Assembly (NCBI RefSeq): GCF_000517425.1
Contig: NZ_CP006569.1
Coordinates: 1 to 64,000 of the forward strand
DNA length: 64,000 nt
From: Sodalis praecaptivus
GTDB taxonomy: Bacteria; Pseudomonadota; Gammaproteobacteria; Enterobacterales; Enterobacteriaceae
Reading direction: 5' to 3'
Shown: piece by piece, positions 52,448 through 61,471 of the stretch
Numbering within the stretch: the first letter of the stretch is position 1
How the letters are laid out: every line of letters starts with the position of its first letter
Program-made: the position numbers and the translations under genes
Notes under the pieces: generated by a model
Told to the model about the DNA's origin: nothing
The model's input: only the letters and a program-made list of their open reading frames with translations
Database searches by the model: none

Positions 52448-52476
52448 TCAAGAGAAGAAGAGCCCAGGTGTCTGCT

Positions 52477-52860
52477 ATGAAAAATACCGCCGCCGCCCCG
52501 CTGACCATCGGTAAACTCGCGCGCGCCACGGGGGTAAGCGTGCGCGCCATTCGCCACTATGATACGAATCAGCTGTTGATTTCCTCTCGTGCTTGTAACG
52601 GTTACCGCTTATTCCCCCCGACGGCGATTGCTCAGGTCAAACAAATTCAGCGCATGCTGGCAACCGGTTTCAGCCTGGCGGAGATTCGCGCTTTCCCCGA
52701 TTGCATGCGTTTAGTTGAGGGCGCCGCCGCTTGCGGTGAAACCACGGTACTTCAGCGTAAGCGTCTGGCATCCATCGAAGCGCAGATTGCGGGACTGGAG
52801 CGCCGGCGGGCGCGGCTGCTCAGGACGCTGGCGGAAGGCGTCATCCCGCCCATCGATTAG
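52477..52860 (+). CDS. MerR-family transcriptional regulator
   Basis: A 127-residue regulator from the ATG at 52477. The winged helix-turn-helix is typical (LTIGKLARATGVSVRAIRHYDTN split over residues 9-31), followed by RACNGYRLFPPTAIAQVKQI and a C-terminal dimerisation coil. The effector region has only scattered cysteines (CMRLVEGAAACGET) and does not fit a known metal or redox class well. It is divergent from the hydrolase and probably activates it through the palindrome at 52428-52447. Confidence 0.88.
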   Translation: MKNTAAAPLTIGKLARATGVSVRAIRHYDTNQLLISSRACNGYRLFPPTAIAQVKQIQRMLATGFSLAEIRAFPDCMRLVEGAAACGETTVLQRKRLASIEAQIAGLERRRARLLRTLAEGVIPPID

Positions 52861-52903
52861 GGCATTAGCTCATTCCTTAAGACTCCCCTACAGGTCAGAC
52901 TTG

Positions 52904-52927
52904 TTTAGCTTACAAGTGTAAGCTAAA
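52904..52927. promoter_or_regulatory. 24-bp perfect palindrome upstream of the HxlR-family gene
   Basis: Arms of 11 bp, TTTAGCTTACA (52904-52914) and its exact complement (52917-52927), flank a 2-bp centre, about 70 nt before the HxlR start. The size and symmetry fit an operator for a dimeric winged-helix regulator, so self-control of the hxlR-ketoacyl synthase operon is likely. Confidence 0.7.
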
Positions 52928-52996
52928 GTATTTTTTAAGTAACTACACTTATAGTAGTCACACCGGCACATCATCACAGGGTATAGGCGGCGCGCC

Positions 52997-53524
52997 ATGC
53001 AACGAACGCATTTTGATAACAGCGATTGTCCGATAGCACGGTCCCTGGAGTTGGTGGGAGAGTGGTGGAGCATTCTCATCCTGCGCGATGCTTTTCATGG
53101 TCTGACGAAATTCGATGAGTTTCAGCAAAGCCTGCAATTGTCGCCGACGATGCTTACCCGACGGCTAAAACATTTGGTACAGCACGGCATCCTTTACAAA
53201 CATCCTTATCAAAGCCGGCCGCTACGCCATGAATACTTACTTACGCCGCGCGGAAAAGCGTTTTTTCCGGTCCTCATTACCTTGTTGCATTGGGGAAATA
53301 CGCAGCTCGCCTGTGACGATATCGCGGTGGTGCCTGTACACCGGCAAACGGGACTGCCGGTCGCGCCTGCCTTGATGGATCTCGCCAGTCAGGAAAAGTT
53401 GACCCTGGACAACCTCATGCTGGTAGCGGGGCCGAAAGCCGGAGAGGGCATGAAGCGGCGGCTAAAAAACAGGCAAGATACGCCCTCCCTTGCCGGTGCG
53501 CCTAACGCAAGGAATTCAAAATGA
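52997..53524 (+). CDS. HxlR-family transcriptional regulator
   Basis: A 175-residue winged-helix regulator. The HxlR core is clear: CPIARSLELVGEWWSILILR with Cys11, then LSPTMLTRRLKHLVQHGIL and YLLTPRGKAFFPVL. The family includes formaldehyde, hypochlorite and quinone sensors that use an N-terminal cysteine, so Cys11 may be a redox sensor. It has a C-terminal extension beyond the usual 110-130 residues. The stop overlaps the start of the ketoacyl synthase gene by 4 nt (ATGA). Confidence 0.88.
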   Translation: MQRTHFDNSDCPIARSLELVGEWWSILILRDAFHGLTKFDEFQQSLQLSPTMLTRRLKHLVQHGILYKHPYQSRPLRHEYLLTPRGKAFFPVLITLLHWGNTQLACDDIAVVPVHRQTGLPVAPALMDLASQEKLTLDNLMLVAGPKAGEGMKRRLKNRQDTPSLAGAPNARNSK

Positions 53525-54792
53525 ACCGTCGCATTGTTATAACAGGAATGGGGGCCGTATCGCCTTTGGGCTGTGGCGTAGAGACCGTCTGGTCAAGATT
53601 GCTGGCGGGCCAGTCCGGGATCCGCGCACTGCCGGAGGACATCGGCGCGCTACTACCGGTTAAAATTGGTGGAAGCGTTCCCGATATCACCGTAGATCCG
53701 CTGGCGGGGTTTATGCCAGAAAGCGTCGTGGCGCCCAAGGATCAGAAAAAGATGGACCGCTTTATTCTTTTCGCGCTCGCCGCCGCTGAGGAAGCGCTGA
53801 AGCAATCGGGGTGGATTGCCGCCGAGCAGCAACAGCAGGAGCGGACCGCTACCGTGATTGCGACCGGGATCGGCGGCTTTCCGGCTATCGCCAACGCGGT
53901 ACGGGTGACGGACAATCGGGGGCCCGGGCGGTTATCGCCGTTTACCGTTCCGTCATTTCTGGCCAATCTGGCGGCAGGCCAGGTTTCAATTAAATACGGC
54001 TTCAAGGGGCCGCTTGGCGCCCCGGTGACCGCCTGCGCCGCCGGTATACAGGCCATCGGCGATGCCGCGCGCTTGATTAACTGTTATGAAGCGGATATCG
54101 CGCTGTGCGGCGGTACCGAGTCGGCGATAAATAGCGTCAGCCTGGGGGGATTCGCTGCGGCTCGCGCCGTGGCCACCCACTATAACGCCCTGCCTGAACA
54201 AGCCTCTCGGCCGTTTGATCGCGACCGAGAAGGCTTTGTCATGGGAGAAGGCGCGGGCCTGCTGGTCATCGAGGCGCTGGAGCATGCCCTCGCGCGCGGC
54301 GCGCAACCTATCGCCGAGATTGTCGGTTACGGTACCAGCGCTGATGCATACCATATGACGTCGGGGCCGGAAGATGGCGACGGCGCCTACCGCGCGATGT
54401 CGCTGGCCTTGCGTCAGGCGGCGATTGCCCCTGAGCAAGTGCAGCATATCAATGCCCATGCGACCTCGACGCCGGTGGGCGATCTGGGGGAAATTAACGC
54501 CATAAAGCGGTTGTTTGGCGAAAAGGGCGGCCCGGCGATCGCCTCGACCAAATCGGCCACGGGGCATCTATTGGGCGCGGCAGGCGGTATAGAAACGCTG
54601 TTTACCGCGCTGGCGTTGCGAGACCAGCGGGTACCCGCTACGCTCAATCTTACCCACCCTGACCCCGCCGCCGCTGGCTTGCACCTTGTCAGCGGCGGTG
54701 CGATAAGCTGGCCGATGACCTATGCCTTATCGAACGGTTTCGGCTTTGGCGGCGTCAATGCCAGTATCTTATTAAAGAAATGGCCATCATAA
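53521..54792 (+). CDS. beta-ketoacyl-ACP synthase II-like enzyme (second FabF-type)
   Basis: A 423-residue condensing enzyme with FabF architecture. The catalytic Cys172 lies in VTACAAGIQAIG, His313 in NAHATSTPVGD, and Lys344/His349 in TKSATGHLLGAAG. It is not next to acpP or fabG, so the main fabF is probably elsewhere and this is a specialised copy. It is coupled to an HxlR regulator, pointing to inducible production of an unusual fatty acid or detoxification-linked lipid change. That is inference. Confidence 0.87.
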   Translation: MNRRIVITGMGAVSPLGCGVETVWSRLLAGQSGIRALPEDIGALLPVKIGGSVPDITVDPLAGFMPESVVAPKDQKKMDRFILFALAAAEEALKQSGWIAAEQQQQERTATVIATGIGGFPAIANAVRVTDNRGPGRLSPFTVPSFLANLAAGQVSIKYGFKGPLGAPVTACAAGIQAIGDAARLINCYEADIALCGGTESAINSVSLGGFAAARAVATHYNALPEQASRPFDRDREGFVMGEGAGLLVIEALEHALARGAQPIAEIVGYGTSADAYHMTSGPEDGDGAYRAMSLALRQAAIAPEQVQHINAHATSTPVGDLGEINAIKRLFGEKGGPAIASTKSATGHLLGAAGGIETLFTALALRDQRVPATLNLTHPDPAAAGLHLVSGGAISWPMTYALSNGFGFGGVNASILLKKWPS

Positions 54793-55360
54793 CGGCCCTT
54801 TTTGCCAGCAGGGATGGTTTTAACCATTCCTGTGTTTTAACGTGCTGACTGCGCTGTCGCCCGTCACCGATGGCTTCGCGTTTATCGGCCCATTCTCCTG
54901 CCTGCGCGACAACCCGCCTTTGCCTTGCGGCTCCCAATAACACCCTACGCACGCAACGATAGTAACCCCGCGCAATGAGGAGAGCGTGATGCCGGGCTGT
55001 GATTGACGAATAGCAAAGAAAAAACCACCCGGTCCAGCGCATCCGCTTTTGTGATTTAGCGAACGACATCGCCTGTTTAAAGGGTTAAAACTGTGACCAA
55101 CAATTCTATATTTGGCATTTTAGCGAAATAAAACGTGATGGTTATAACAAATTACCCTGCCAAAGAATAACAACTAAAACGTGATCGCGATCTCCGGAAT
55201 ATGGAAAAAATCATCCGAATGTGAAAATATTATGCCCTTAGGTTGCTTTGCTATCCCTAGGCGGGCTGGTAATATTAATGCTGAATATTAAGGAAGGAAG
55301 ATGACTTCAGCATTGGATTGAGCGCTAACCTGACGAAAGTAGGGTGAAGGGGTAAATACC
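54793..55360. other. 568-bp spacer with terminator then AT-rich regulatory region
   Basis: No gene is visible. After the terminator (54809-54838) a GC-rich stretch gives way at about 55080 to an AT-rich region likely to hold the promoter of the PTS operon. Weak CRP-like half sites (TGTGA followed by AATATTAT) occur, but none is convincing. Confidence 0.4.
54809..54838 (+). terminator. probable intrinsic terminator after the ketoacyl synthase gene
   Basis: CAGGGATGGTT pairs with AACCATTCCTG (54809-54832, one wobble pair) with a tight loop of Ts, followed by a short U-rich tail TGTTTT (54833-54838). It is 17 nt after the stop codon. Confidence 0.6.
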
Positions 55361-57412
55361 GTGATGCTATTCACTGTCCGACAAAGAAAGATAATTGAAC
55401 TCCTGTGGATGGTCAGGGATTTTATCACGGTAAAAGATATAGCCGATGAAATTTCATTCTCGGAAAAAACGGTGAGAAGCGAGCTTAACATCATTGGTCA
55501 TGAAATCCATCATCATAATATTGGCAAGCTTGTCGCCAAAACGAATAAAGGGTTTTACCTTGATGTGGACAGGGCCGCTTTTGATAAAATTTCAGCCACT
55601 TTCATTGACCATCATATCGACAATCGTATTCAAAGTCGATTATCACGGGTCCTGGTTATGCTGCTAACGCTGCCGAAAGTGTCATTGCAGGAGTTGGCTG
55701 AAGGTGCGTTTCTGGATAAAAGCGGGTTGAAAAAGTATTTAATAGAAGCAGAGCAATATTTAGCCCGGTTCGAGATTAGGCTCGAGAAATGCGAGACCTA
55801 TTATTCTCTGGAGGGGGGCGAAGCAGCCCTACGTCAAGTATACTGGCACTTATTCCTTGAATTGAAGGGCCGACTGAAAAGAGATGCCGCTGCGCTTGGA
55901 GATAATCATGAACGGTGCCACGTATCCCTTGATGACAGTGATTACCTGGCTATCAAGGTGCTGTTTAAAAAGGAATTGGTGTACATTGATTCGGTGATAC
56001 AAACGCTGGATAAAATAGAAAACAACTATCTTGTTCATTATACCTATGATGCCTTTATCTGGCTGGTGGTCAATCTGTTACTGGTGATCGGCCGCCAGGG
56101 TAGAACCCGCGATCCCGCGACCCTGTTGCCACGGGCCTACCTGGAAAATAGCGATGCTTGCCCGGAACAGGAAATGGCGATGTCTATCTGCCAGCAATTG
56201 CCGATTGCGGTCAAAGGCCGCTGTGCTACGCTCGAGCGCCACTATATAGCGGCTTGTTTACTGAGCTGTGAATTCAATGAAATTAAAGAGAAATCCCTAA
56301 GAGAACAGGTGATATCCACGCCACCGGCTATTATGGCGGTCACCCAGCGGTTCATTCTGTCGCTCAGCAATATTGTTAGCGGTGAGCTGGTGCGCGATAA
56401 ATCGCTATTACTACGGTTGATTCTATTGATCCGGCCGATGATTTTCCGGATAAAATTTGATATGAATCATCTTGAAACAGAATCCGCCCAGCTGTTGGTG
56501 CGGCAAGTAAAACTTTCCTATCTCGATCTTTTCCTTGAGGTGGAATATTTCATTCGTCTCTATGAACAACAATACGCGACCCCCTTTTCAGATAATGAAA
56601 TTGGTTTCATCACCCTTTGCATCAAAAACGCACAAAGTCTGTCGATGAAGAAAATACGCGTGGCGATCGTATGTAACTATGGCATCGGTATTTCACAATT
56701 TGTAGCGCAGAAAATCATGCGCGCTATAACGCAGGTTGAGATTGTTGATATCTTGTCCGTAAGGGAATTGCACCGTCTTGATAATAATTTTTGTGATTTA
56801 GTGGTCACCACCGTTCCGGTGAATTTGCCGAAAGCAACTACGGTGCAGGTTAATGATGTGCTGCTGCCCTATGATCTCTCCGTCATCAAAGACGCGGTAA
56901 AAAAAATGCAGAAGAGCAAAATGCTGGAAAGTGTCATGTCACACGGCAACGGGACCTTGCAGCGTTTTCAATCTTATATATTGCCGGAAATGACTTTCGC
57001 CATCGACGATTCGGTGGATAAAGAGACGGTGTTGACCACGCTATGTCATGCCGCCGTGCGGCAGGGGCTTATTGACCCCGGTTATCTCCAATCCCTTCTT
57101 GCGAGGGAAAAAATCTCTTCGACGGAGATTGCCCCGGGCGTGGTGTTAACCCACGGCGACCCCGCTCTGGTTAAAAGAAATTTTATTTCTCTGACGCGTT
57201 TAGCCGCCCCCGCCTGCTGGCGGGAGGGACGTGCATGCGATGTTATTGTGCTCGTGGCCTTCAAAAAGGCCGCTGACGGCAAAATAGATAGCAGTATCGC
57301 GGGTTTCTACTCGATGTTGGCGCGTTTGGTGGACAATGAGTGTGCCATGAAATCGCTACGGCAATGTAAGACCCCCGGGGAACTCTATCGCTACTTTATC
57401 AGCTTACATTGA
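55361..57412 (+). CDS. PRD-type transcriptional activator (MtlR/LicR/FrzR class) with degenerate PRDs
   Basis: A 683-residue regulator: N-terminal helix-turn-helix domains (residues about 5-150), two PRD-like helical domains (about 190-310 and 320-425), an EIIB-like domain with Cys438 (VAIVCNYGIGIS), and an EIIA-like domain with His598 (VVLTHGD). Compared with the family pattern, the four PRD histidines appear replaced: Asn238, Cys299, Leu356 and Cys420. The EIIB Cys and EIIA His equivalents of B. subtilis MtlR remain. It precedes the PTS genes by 14 nt and is likely their activator. The start is GTG 55361, with ATG 55364 as an alternative. Confidence 0.85.
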   Translation: MMLFTVRQRKIIELLWMVRDFITVKDIADEISFSEKTVRSELNIIGHEIHHHNIGKLVAKTNKGFYLDVDRAAFDKISATFIDHHIDNRIQSRLSRVLVMLLTLPKVSLQELAEGAFLDKSGLKKYLIEAEQYLARFEIRLEKCETYYSLEGGEAALRQVYWHLFLELKGRLKRDAAALGDNHERCHVSLDDSDYLAIKVLFKKELVYIDSVIQTLDKIENNYLVHYTYDAFIWLVVNLLLVIGRQGRTRDPATLLPRAYLENSDACPEQEMAMSICQQLPIAVKGRCATLERHYIAACLLSCEFNEIKEKSLREQVISTPPAIMAVTQRFILSLSNIVSGELVRDKSLLLRLILLIRPMIFRIKFDMNHLETESAQLLVRQVKLSYLDLFLEVEYFIRLYEQQYATPFSDNEIGFITLCIKNAQSLSMKKIRVAIVCNYGIGISQFVAQKIMRAITQVEIVDILSVRELHRLDNNFCDLVVTTVPVNLPKATTVQVNDVLLPYDLSVIKDAVKKMQKSKMLESVMSHGNGTLQRFQSYILPEMTFAIDDSVDKETVLTTLCHAAVRQGLIDPGYLQSLLAREKISSTEIAPGVVLTHGDPALVKRNFISLTRLAAPACWREGRACDVIVLVAFKKAADGKIDSSIAGFYSMLARLVDNECAMKSLRQCKTPGELYRYFISLH

Positions 57413-57426
57413 AAGAGAGGGAGAAT

Positions 57427-57684
57427 ATGAAAACCCACGAAGTGATTATCCGGAGTGAAGAGGGATTACACGCCAGACCGGCAGCGGATTTCGTTGATAA
57501 GTCCATAAGCTTTACAAGTAAAATAACGTTAGAAAAGGATGGGGAAATATTCAATGCCAAAAGTATCACCTCGGTGCTGAGTATGGGGGCGTGCAAAAAT
57601 GATAAAATTATCATTATGGCGGACGGGGCTGATGAAGCCTTTGCGATTGCGGATCTGACCAGCTTGCTTAATGCCGTTGAATAA
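57427..57684 (+). CDS. dedicated HPr phosphocarrier protein
   Basis: An 85-residue HPr. The phosphorylated His15 is in GLHARPAADFV, and Ser46 is in the position of the regulatory serine (AKSITSVLSM). The general ptsH is expected elsewhere on an enteric chromosome, so this is an extra copy dedicated to the neighbouring EII proteins and enzyme I. The start at 57427 has GAGGGAGAA in front and trims a six-residue overhang. Confidence 0.9.
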   Translation: MKTHEVIIRSEEGLHARPAADFVDKSISFTSKITLEKDGEIFNAKSITSVLSMGACKNDKIIIMADGADEAFAIADLTSLLNAVE

Positions 57685-57726
57685 TTATCAGGCCGTTATT
57701 AGCGGATTAATGTTAAGGTTGTCATT

Positions 57727-58173
57727 ATGATACTTTCAGATGTTATCAATAGAAATGCCATTCGGGTCAATATGCCGGCGCAAAACAAAGAACAAGCGAT
57801 TGGTATGCTGACGGAGTTGTTGCAAAAAGATGGCGCGGTTAAAAATAGCGAAGGGTTTATCCATGACGTTTATCAACGCGAGCGTGAGGGAAAAACCGGT
57901 ATAGGCGGCTATATTGCTATTCCCCATGGGAAATCCGATTTTGTCACCCATACCTGTATTGCCATCGGTTTGTTAGATAAACCTATAAATTGGGAATCTT
58001 TGGACGGTAATCCAGTAAAAGTCATTATATTGTTTGCGGTGAACAAAAAAGATAAAAATGATTATTTTGTCAAAATGATGTCGCAGGTGGCACGCATGCT
58101 CGGCAAGGAAGAAGTATGCGCGCAGCTCCTGACGGCTAAGTCGGCTGAGGAATTGATTTCAATATTCGATTAA
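57727..58173 (+). CDS. fructose-family PTS EIIA component
   Basis: A 148-residue EIIA of the fructose/mannitol/nitrogen-regulatory fold. The active histidine is His67 in GGYIAIPHGKSDFV. It should receive phosphate from the HPr encoded just upstream and pass it to the EIIB encoded downstream. It is a separate protein here, unlike the FruB fusion of enterics. Confidence 0.9.
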   Translation: MILSDVINRNAIRVNMPAQNKEQAIGMLTELLQKDGAVKNSEGFIHDVYQREREGKTGIGGYIAIPHGKSDFVTHTCIAIGLLDKPINWESLDGNPVKVIILFAVNKKDKNDYFVKMMSQVARMLGKEEVCAQLLTAKSAEELISIFD

Positions 58174-58186
58174 TCCGGAGTGAAAT

Positions 58187-58501
58187 ATGAACATTGTCGG
58201 AATTACCGCTTGTACCGCGGGCATCGCCCACACCTACATTGCAAAAGAAAAACTCATCCAGGCGGCAACGAGCTTGGGCCACAACATCAAAGTCGAAACG
58301 CAGGGCTCTATTGGCATAGATGATAAACTCAGCGCCGAGGACATTGCCAATGCGGATATCGTTATTTTGGCGACCGATATCGGTATCGGCGGTTTGGAAA
58401 GATTTAAAAATAAACATGTTGTCGAAGTGCCCATCGCAACGGTTGTGAAGTCACCAAAGTCCCTGATTCAAAAGATTCAGGAAAAAATGGCTAACGGCTA
58501 A
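58187..58501 (+). CDS. fructose-family PTS EIIB component
   Basis: A 104-residue EIIB. The phosphorylated Cys9 is in VGITACTAGIAHTYIAKEKL, the fructose-family signature, and ATDIGIGGLERF follows. It is a free-standing EIIB, 13 nt after EIIA and 21 nt before EIIC. It will phosphorylate the sugar during import through EIIC. Confidence 0.92.
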   Translation: MNIVGITACTAGIAHTYIAKEKLIQAATSLGHNIKVETQGSIGIDDKLSAEDIANADIVILATDIGIGGLERFKNKHVVEVPIATVVKSPKSLIQKIQEKMANG

Positions 58502-58522
58502 TCTGATCGACGAGGCGATAAT

Positions 58523-59599
58523 ATGACTTACGGTATTGGGTTTAAAAAACACATGCTCACCGGCGTATCTTATATGATCCCGGTGGTGGTGGCGGCCGGA
58601 TTATGTATGGCCATCGCAAAAATCTGTGGTGGCCCTTTTGTTGCCAATGCCACCCAGACGGTACCCTGGTTTATCAATCAACTTGGGGTAGTGGCGATGG
58701 GGCTGGTGGTCCCGGTATTAACCGCGGGCATCGCTTATTCTATTGCGGAAAGACCGGGTATCGCGCCGGGTCTTATATTGGGTTTTATCGCCTTGGAAAT
58801 CAAAGCCGGTTTTTTGGGCGGCATGCTTGCGGGGTTTCTCGTTGGCTATGTGATATTAGCGATAAGACGTTTTCTCAAACTACCGTCCAGCATGCAGGGC
58901 CTGATGCCGGTATTGTTCATCCCCTTGCTGTCGACGTTGGTTGTGGGATTGGCATTTTATCTCATCGTTGGCAAACCGGTAGCAATAGCCCAGGCCGCGG
59001 TCATTGATTGGATGAGTAGCCTGATGGGCGGATCCAGAATGGTGCTGGGAGCTATTATCGGCGCCATGATGGGGTTTGATTTGGGCGGACCCGTCAATAA
59101 ATCGGCCTCTTTGTTCTCAAATGCCATGCTGGCGCAGGGTATCTACGGCCCCGAGGCGGCCAAGATTGTTGCCGGCATGGTTCCCCCCATCGGCGTGGCC
59201 ATTTCGGTCTTTATCTCGCGGCGTAAACGTTATTCCCAAGGCGAAATCGATGCCGCCAAGGCGGCCTTCCCGCTGGGTTTATGTTTTATCACCGAAGGAG
59301 TACTGCCTTTTGCCGCCGCCGATCCGTTGCGTGTCATCCCTGCGTGCATGGCGGGAGCCGCTGCGGCCGCCGGTCTGACGATGCTGTGGAATGTCACGAG
59401 TACCGTTCCCCACGGCGGCATTTTCGTTATTCCGATTATGGGCAATCCGTGGGGCTTTGTTGCCGCGCTGATTATCGGCAGTCTCATTACCGCCGCTGTC
59501 CTGACGATGCTAAAGCCGGTAGTAAAGGCGTCCGATGCGCAATCTGACACGGAAGAAGAGCCCGAAATCGACGATTTTGAAATCAGTATTAAACACTAG
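58523..59599 (+). CDS. fructose-family PTS EIIC permease
   Basis: A 358-residue membrane permease with about nine to ten hydrophobic segments. Family landmarks are KKHMLTGVSYMIPVVVAAGL at the N-terminus, ERPGIAPGLILGFI, FDLGGPVNKSASLFSNAML and FITEGVLPFAAADPLRVIP. It is a free-standing EIIC, as in FrwC, FrvB-like and FrzB-type systems. The sugar is unknown, but the aldolase downstream suggests a ketose-type product. Confidence 0.9.
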   Translation: MTYGIGFKKHMLTGVSYMIPVVVAAGLCMAIAKICGGPFVANATQTVPWFINQLGVVAMGLVVPVLTAGIAYSIAERPGIAPGLILGFIALEIKAGFLGGMLAGFLVGYVILAIRRFLKLPSSMQGLMPVLFIPLLSTLVVGLAFYLIVGKPVAIAQAAVIDWMSSLMGGSRMVLGAIIGAMMGFDLGGPVNKSASLFSNAMLAQGIYGPEAAKIVAGMVPPIGVAISVFISRRKRYSQGEIDAAKAAFPLGLCFITEGVLPFAAADPLRVIPACMAGAAAAAGLTMLWNVTSTVPHGGIFVIPIMGNPWGFVAALIIGSLITAAVLTMLKPVVKASDAQSDTEEEPEIDDFEISIKH

Positions 59600-59639
59600 C
59601 CGAGACGAGAGCATTTATTCCTTACCAGCGAGGGGCATC

Positions 59640-61358
59640 ATGGACAGCATACAGGGCATTGGCGCAGCGGCGGGCATCACTATCGGTAAAATCCAGGTGA
59701 TCCGCCAGGCGACGCTTATACTCAATGCCGCGGAACACAGCGAGCCTGAACACGAGTGGCAACGCATGCTTGCGGCGCAGCAACAGAGCTTGCAAACGAT
59801 GTCTGGGTATCATGAGCAGGCGCAACAGCGGTATTCGCCAGAGATGGCGAAAATTTATAAAGCGTATCGGCTCATGCTGCAAGATGAAGTCTATCTCGAC
59901 AACATCAAACAACATATTGATGCCGGCCAGCGGGCGGAGCGGGCCGTTATTCTGGAAACCGAGCGTTTGTGCTGTAGTTTGAGCAAGCACACCTCGGCAT
60001 ATTTAGCTCAGCGGGCGGAGGATATCCGCGCGGTACAACATAGGCTGCTGGCGGCGCTGTCTAGTGCTGATAACAACGTTTCTCACGCTCCCCAGGATGC
60101 GAGGATCATCATTGCCGAGGAGCTGACGCCGGCCGATACCCTGGTCTATACGCCTGAGCAGTTAAAAGGTTTCGTGACGCGCGGCGGCGGAGTCACCTCG
60201 CATTCGGTCATCTTGGCGAAGGAGTTGGGTATTCCCGCGATTGTCGGCGCAGAAATGGATTTAGCCAGCCTCGCGGACGGGCAGCTGGCGATTGTCGATG
60301 CCGACCGGGGCAGGCTGTATATCGACCCGGATGATGAGTGCCTTGCGCGCTATCGGCAATTGATCGAGGCGGCGCAGGAGCAAGAGGCGAAAATAAAGCG
60401 GTTTGTCATGACCAGCGCCCATGAGCCAGGTCAGGTTAGCGTCTGTGCCAATATCACCGCACTCAGCGAGGCGAAGAAGGCTCTGGAGCAAGGCGCCGAG
60501 GGTATTGGCCTGGTGCGCACCGAATTTCTATATATGAACCGCGACACCTTTCCCACCGAGGAGGAGCAATTCACCTTTTACCAGACCCTGGCTTTAATGA
60601 TGCCGCAACAAGACATCGTGATACGCACCCTGGATATCGGCGGCGACAAGCAGGCTGCTTATATCGGCATTGCGGCGGAGGAGAACCCGTTTTTGGGTCA
60701 CCGGGCGATACGCTACTGTCTCGAAAATCTGTCGGTTCTCTCCTGTCAATTACGGGCTATTTTACGGGCTTCCGCATTCGGCAAGCTAAAAATTCTGATT
60801 CCGATGGTGACCACGCTGGAAGAGCTGCTCGCCACCCAGGCGCAGCTGGAGCATGAAAAAGCGGCATTGCGCCAGGGGGGCATTGCCTTTGATGACAATA
60901 TCGCCCTCGGCATCATGATTGAAACGCCGGCGGCGGCGATTATGGCGGACGTGTTTGCCGCCCACTGCCATTTCTTTAGCATCGGCAGCAATGATTTGAC
61001 GCAATATATAACGGCCAGCGATCGTAATAACAGTAAAACCCAGCATCTGTATTGCGCGCATAACCCTGCGGTACTGCGGATGATCACTCATGTGATTACC
61101 TCCGCGCGCAAAAATGGCATCCCGGTTCACGTTTGCGGTGAAATTGCCTCCGATGAAAAGATGATCCCTTATTTAATCGCCGCCGGAGTGAACGAATTAA
61201 GTGTAACGCCGTTGGTCATCCCGAAAGTCAAATACTTGGTAGCCAAGAGCGCCATGAAGTCAGATGCGCTTTGGCTTGAGAATATTATGTCAATACGTGA
61301 GATCGCTAACCTGGAACGGGAATTGATAAAAAGAAGTGAAGAGGTAATGGCTCTTTAA
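59640..61358 (+). CDS. dedicated PTS enzyme I
   Basis: Phosphoenolpyruvate-protein phosphotransferase of 572 residues from the ATG at 59640 (ribosome binding site GAGGGG), against 575 for E. coli PtsI. His188 in RGGGVTSHSVILAKELG is the phosphorylated residue. The C-terminal PEP-binding domain has RTEFLYMNRD, DIGGDKQAAYI, the SIGSNDLTQYI motif and the catalytic Cys of VCGEIASDEKMIPYLI. With the HPr upstream it makes the phosphorelay independent of the general ptsHI. Confidence 0.92.
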   Translation: MDSIQGIGAAAGITIGKIQVIRQATLILNAAEHSEPEHEWQRMLAAQQQSLQTMSGYHEQAQQRYSPEMAKIYKAYRLMLQDEVYLDNIKQHIDAGQRAERAVILETERLCCSLSKHTSAYLAQRAEDIRAVQHRLLAALSSADNNVSHAPQDARIIIAEELTPADTLVYTPEQLKGFVTRGGGVTSHSVILAKELGIPAIVGAEMDLASLADGQLAIVDADRGRLYIDPDDECLARYRQLIEAAQEQEAKIKRFVMTSAHEPGQVSVCANITALSEAKKALEQGAEGIGLVRTEFLYMNRDTFPTEEEQFTFYQTLALMMPQQDIVIRTLDIGGDKQAAYIGIAAEENPFLGHRAIRYCLENLSVLSCQLRAILRASAFGKLKILIPMVTTLEELLATQAQLEHEKAALRQGGIAFDDNIALGIMIETPAAAIMADVFAAHCHFFSIGSNDLTQYITASDRNNSKTQHLYCAHNPAVLRMITHVITSARKNGIPVHVCGEIASDEKMIPYLIAAGVNELSVTPLVIPKVKYLVAKSAMKSDALWLENIMSIREIANLERELIKRSEEVMAL

Positions 61359-61471
61359 TTTAGCTCACTTTTATTATCGTTAAAGATACCTTGGCTATTT
61401 GATATTTATCAGAGAGCGGGATAGCTGTTGCCTAACCATCTGTCAGTAATAAACACAATTGAGGTATTATT

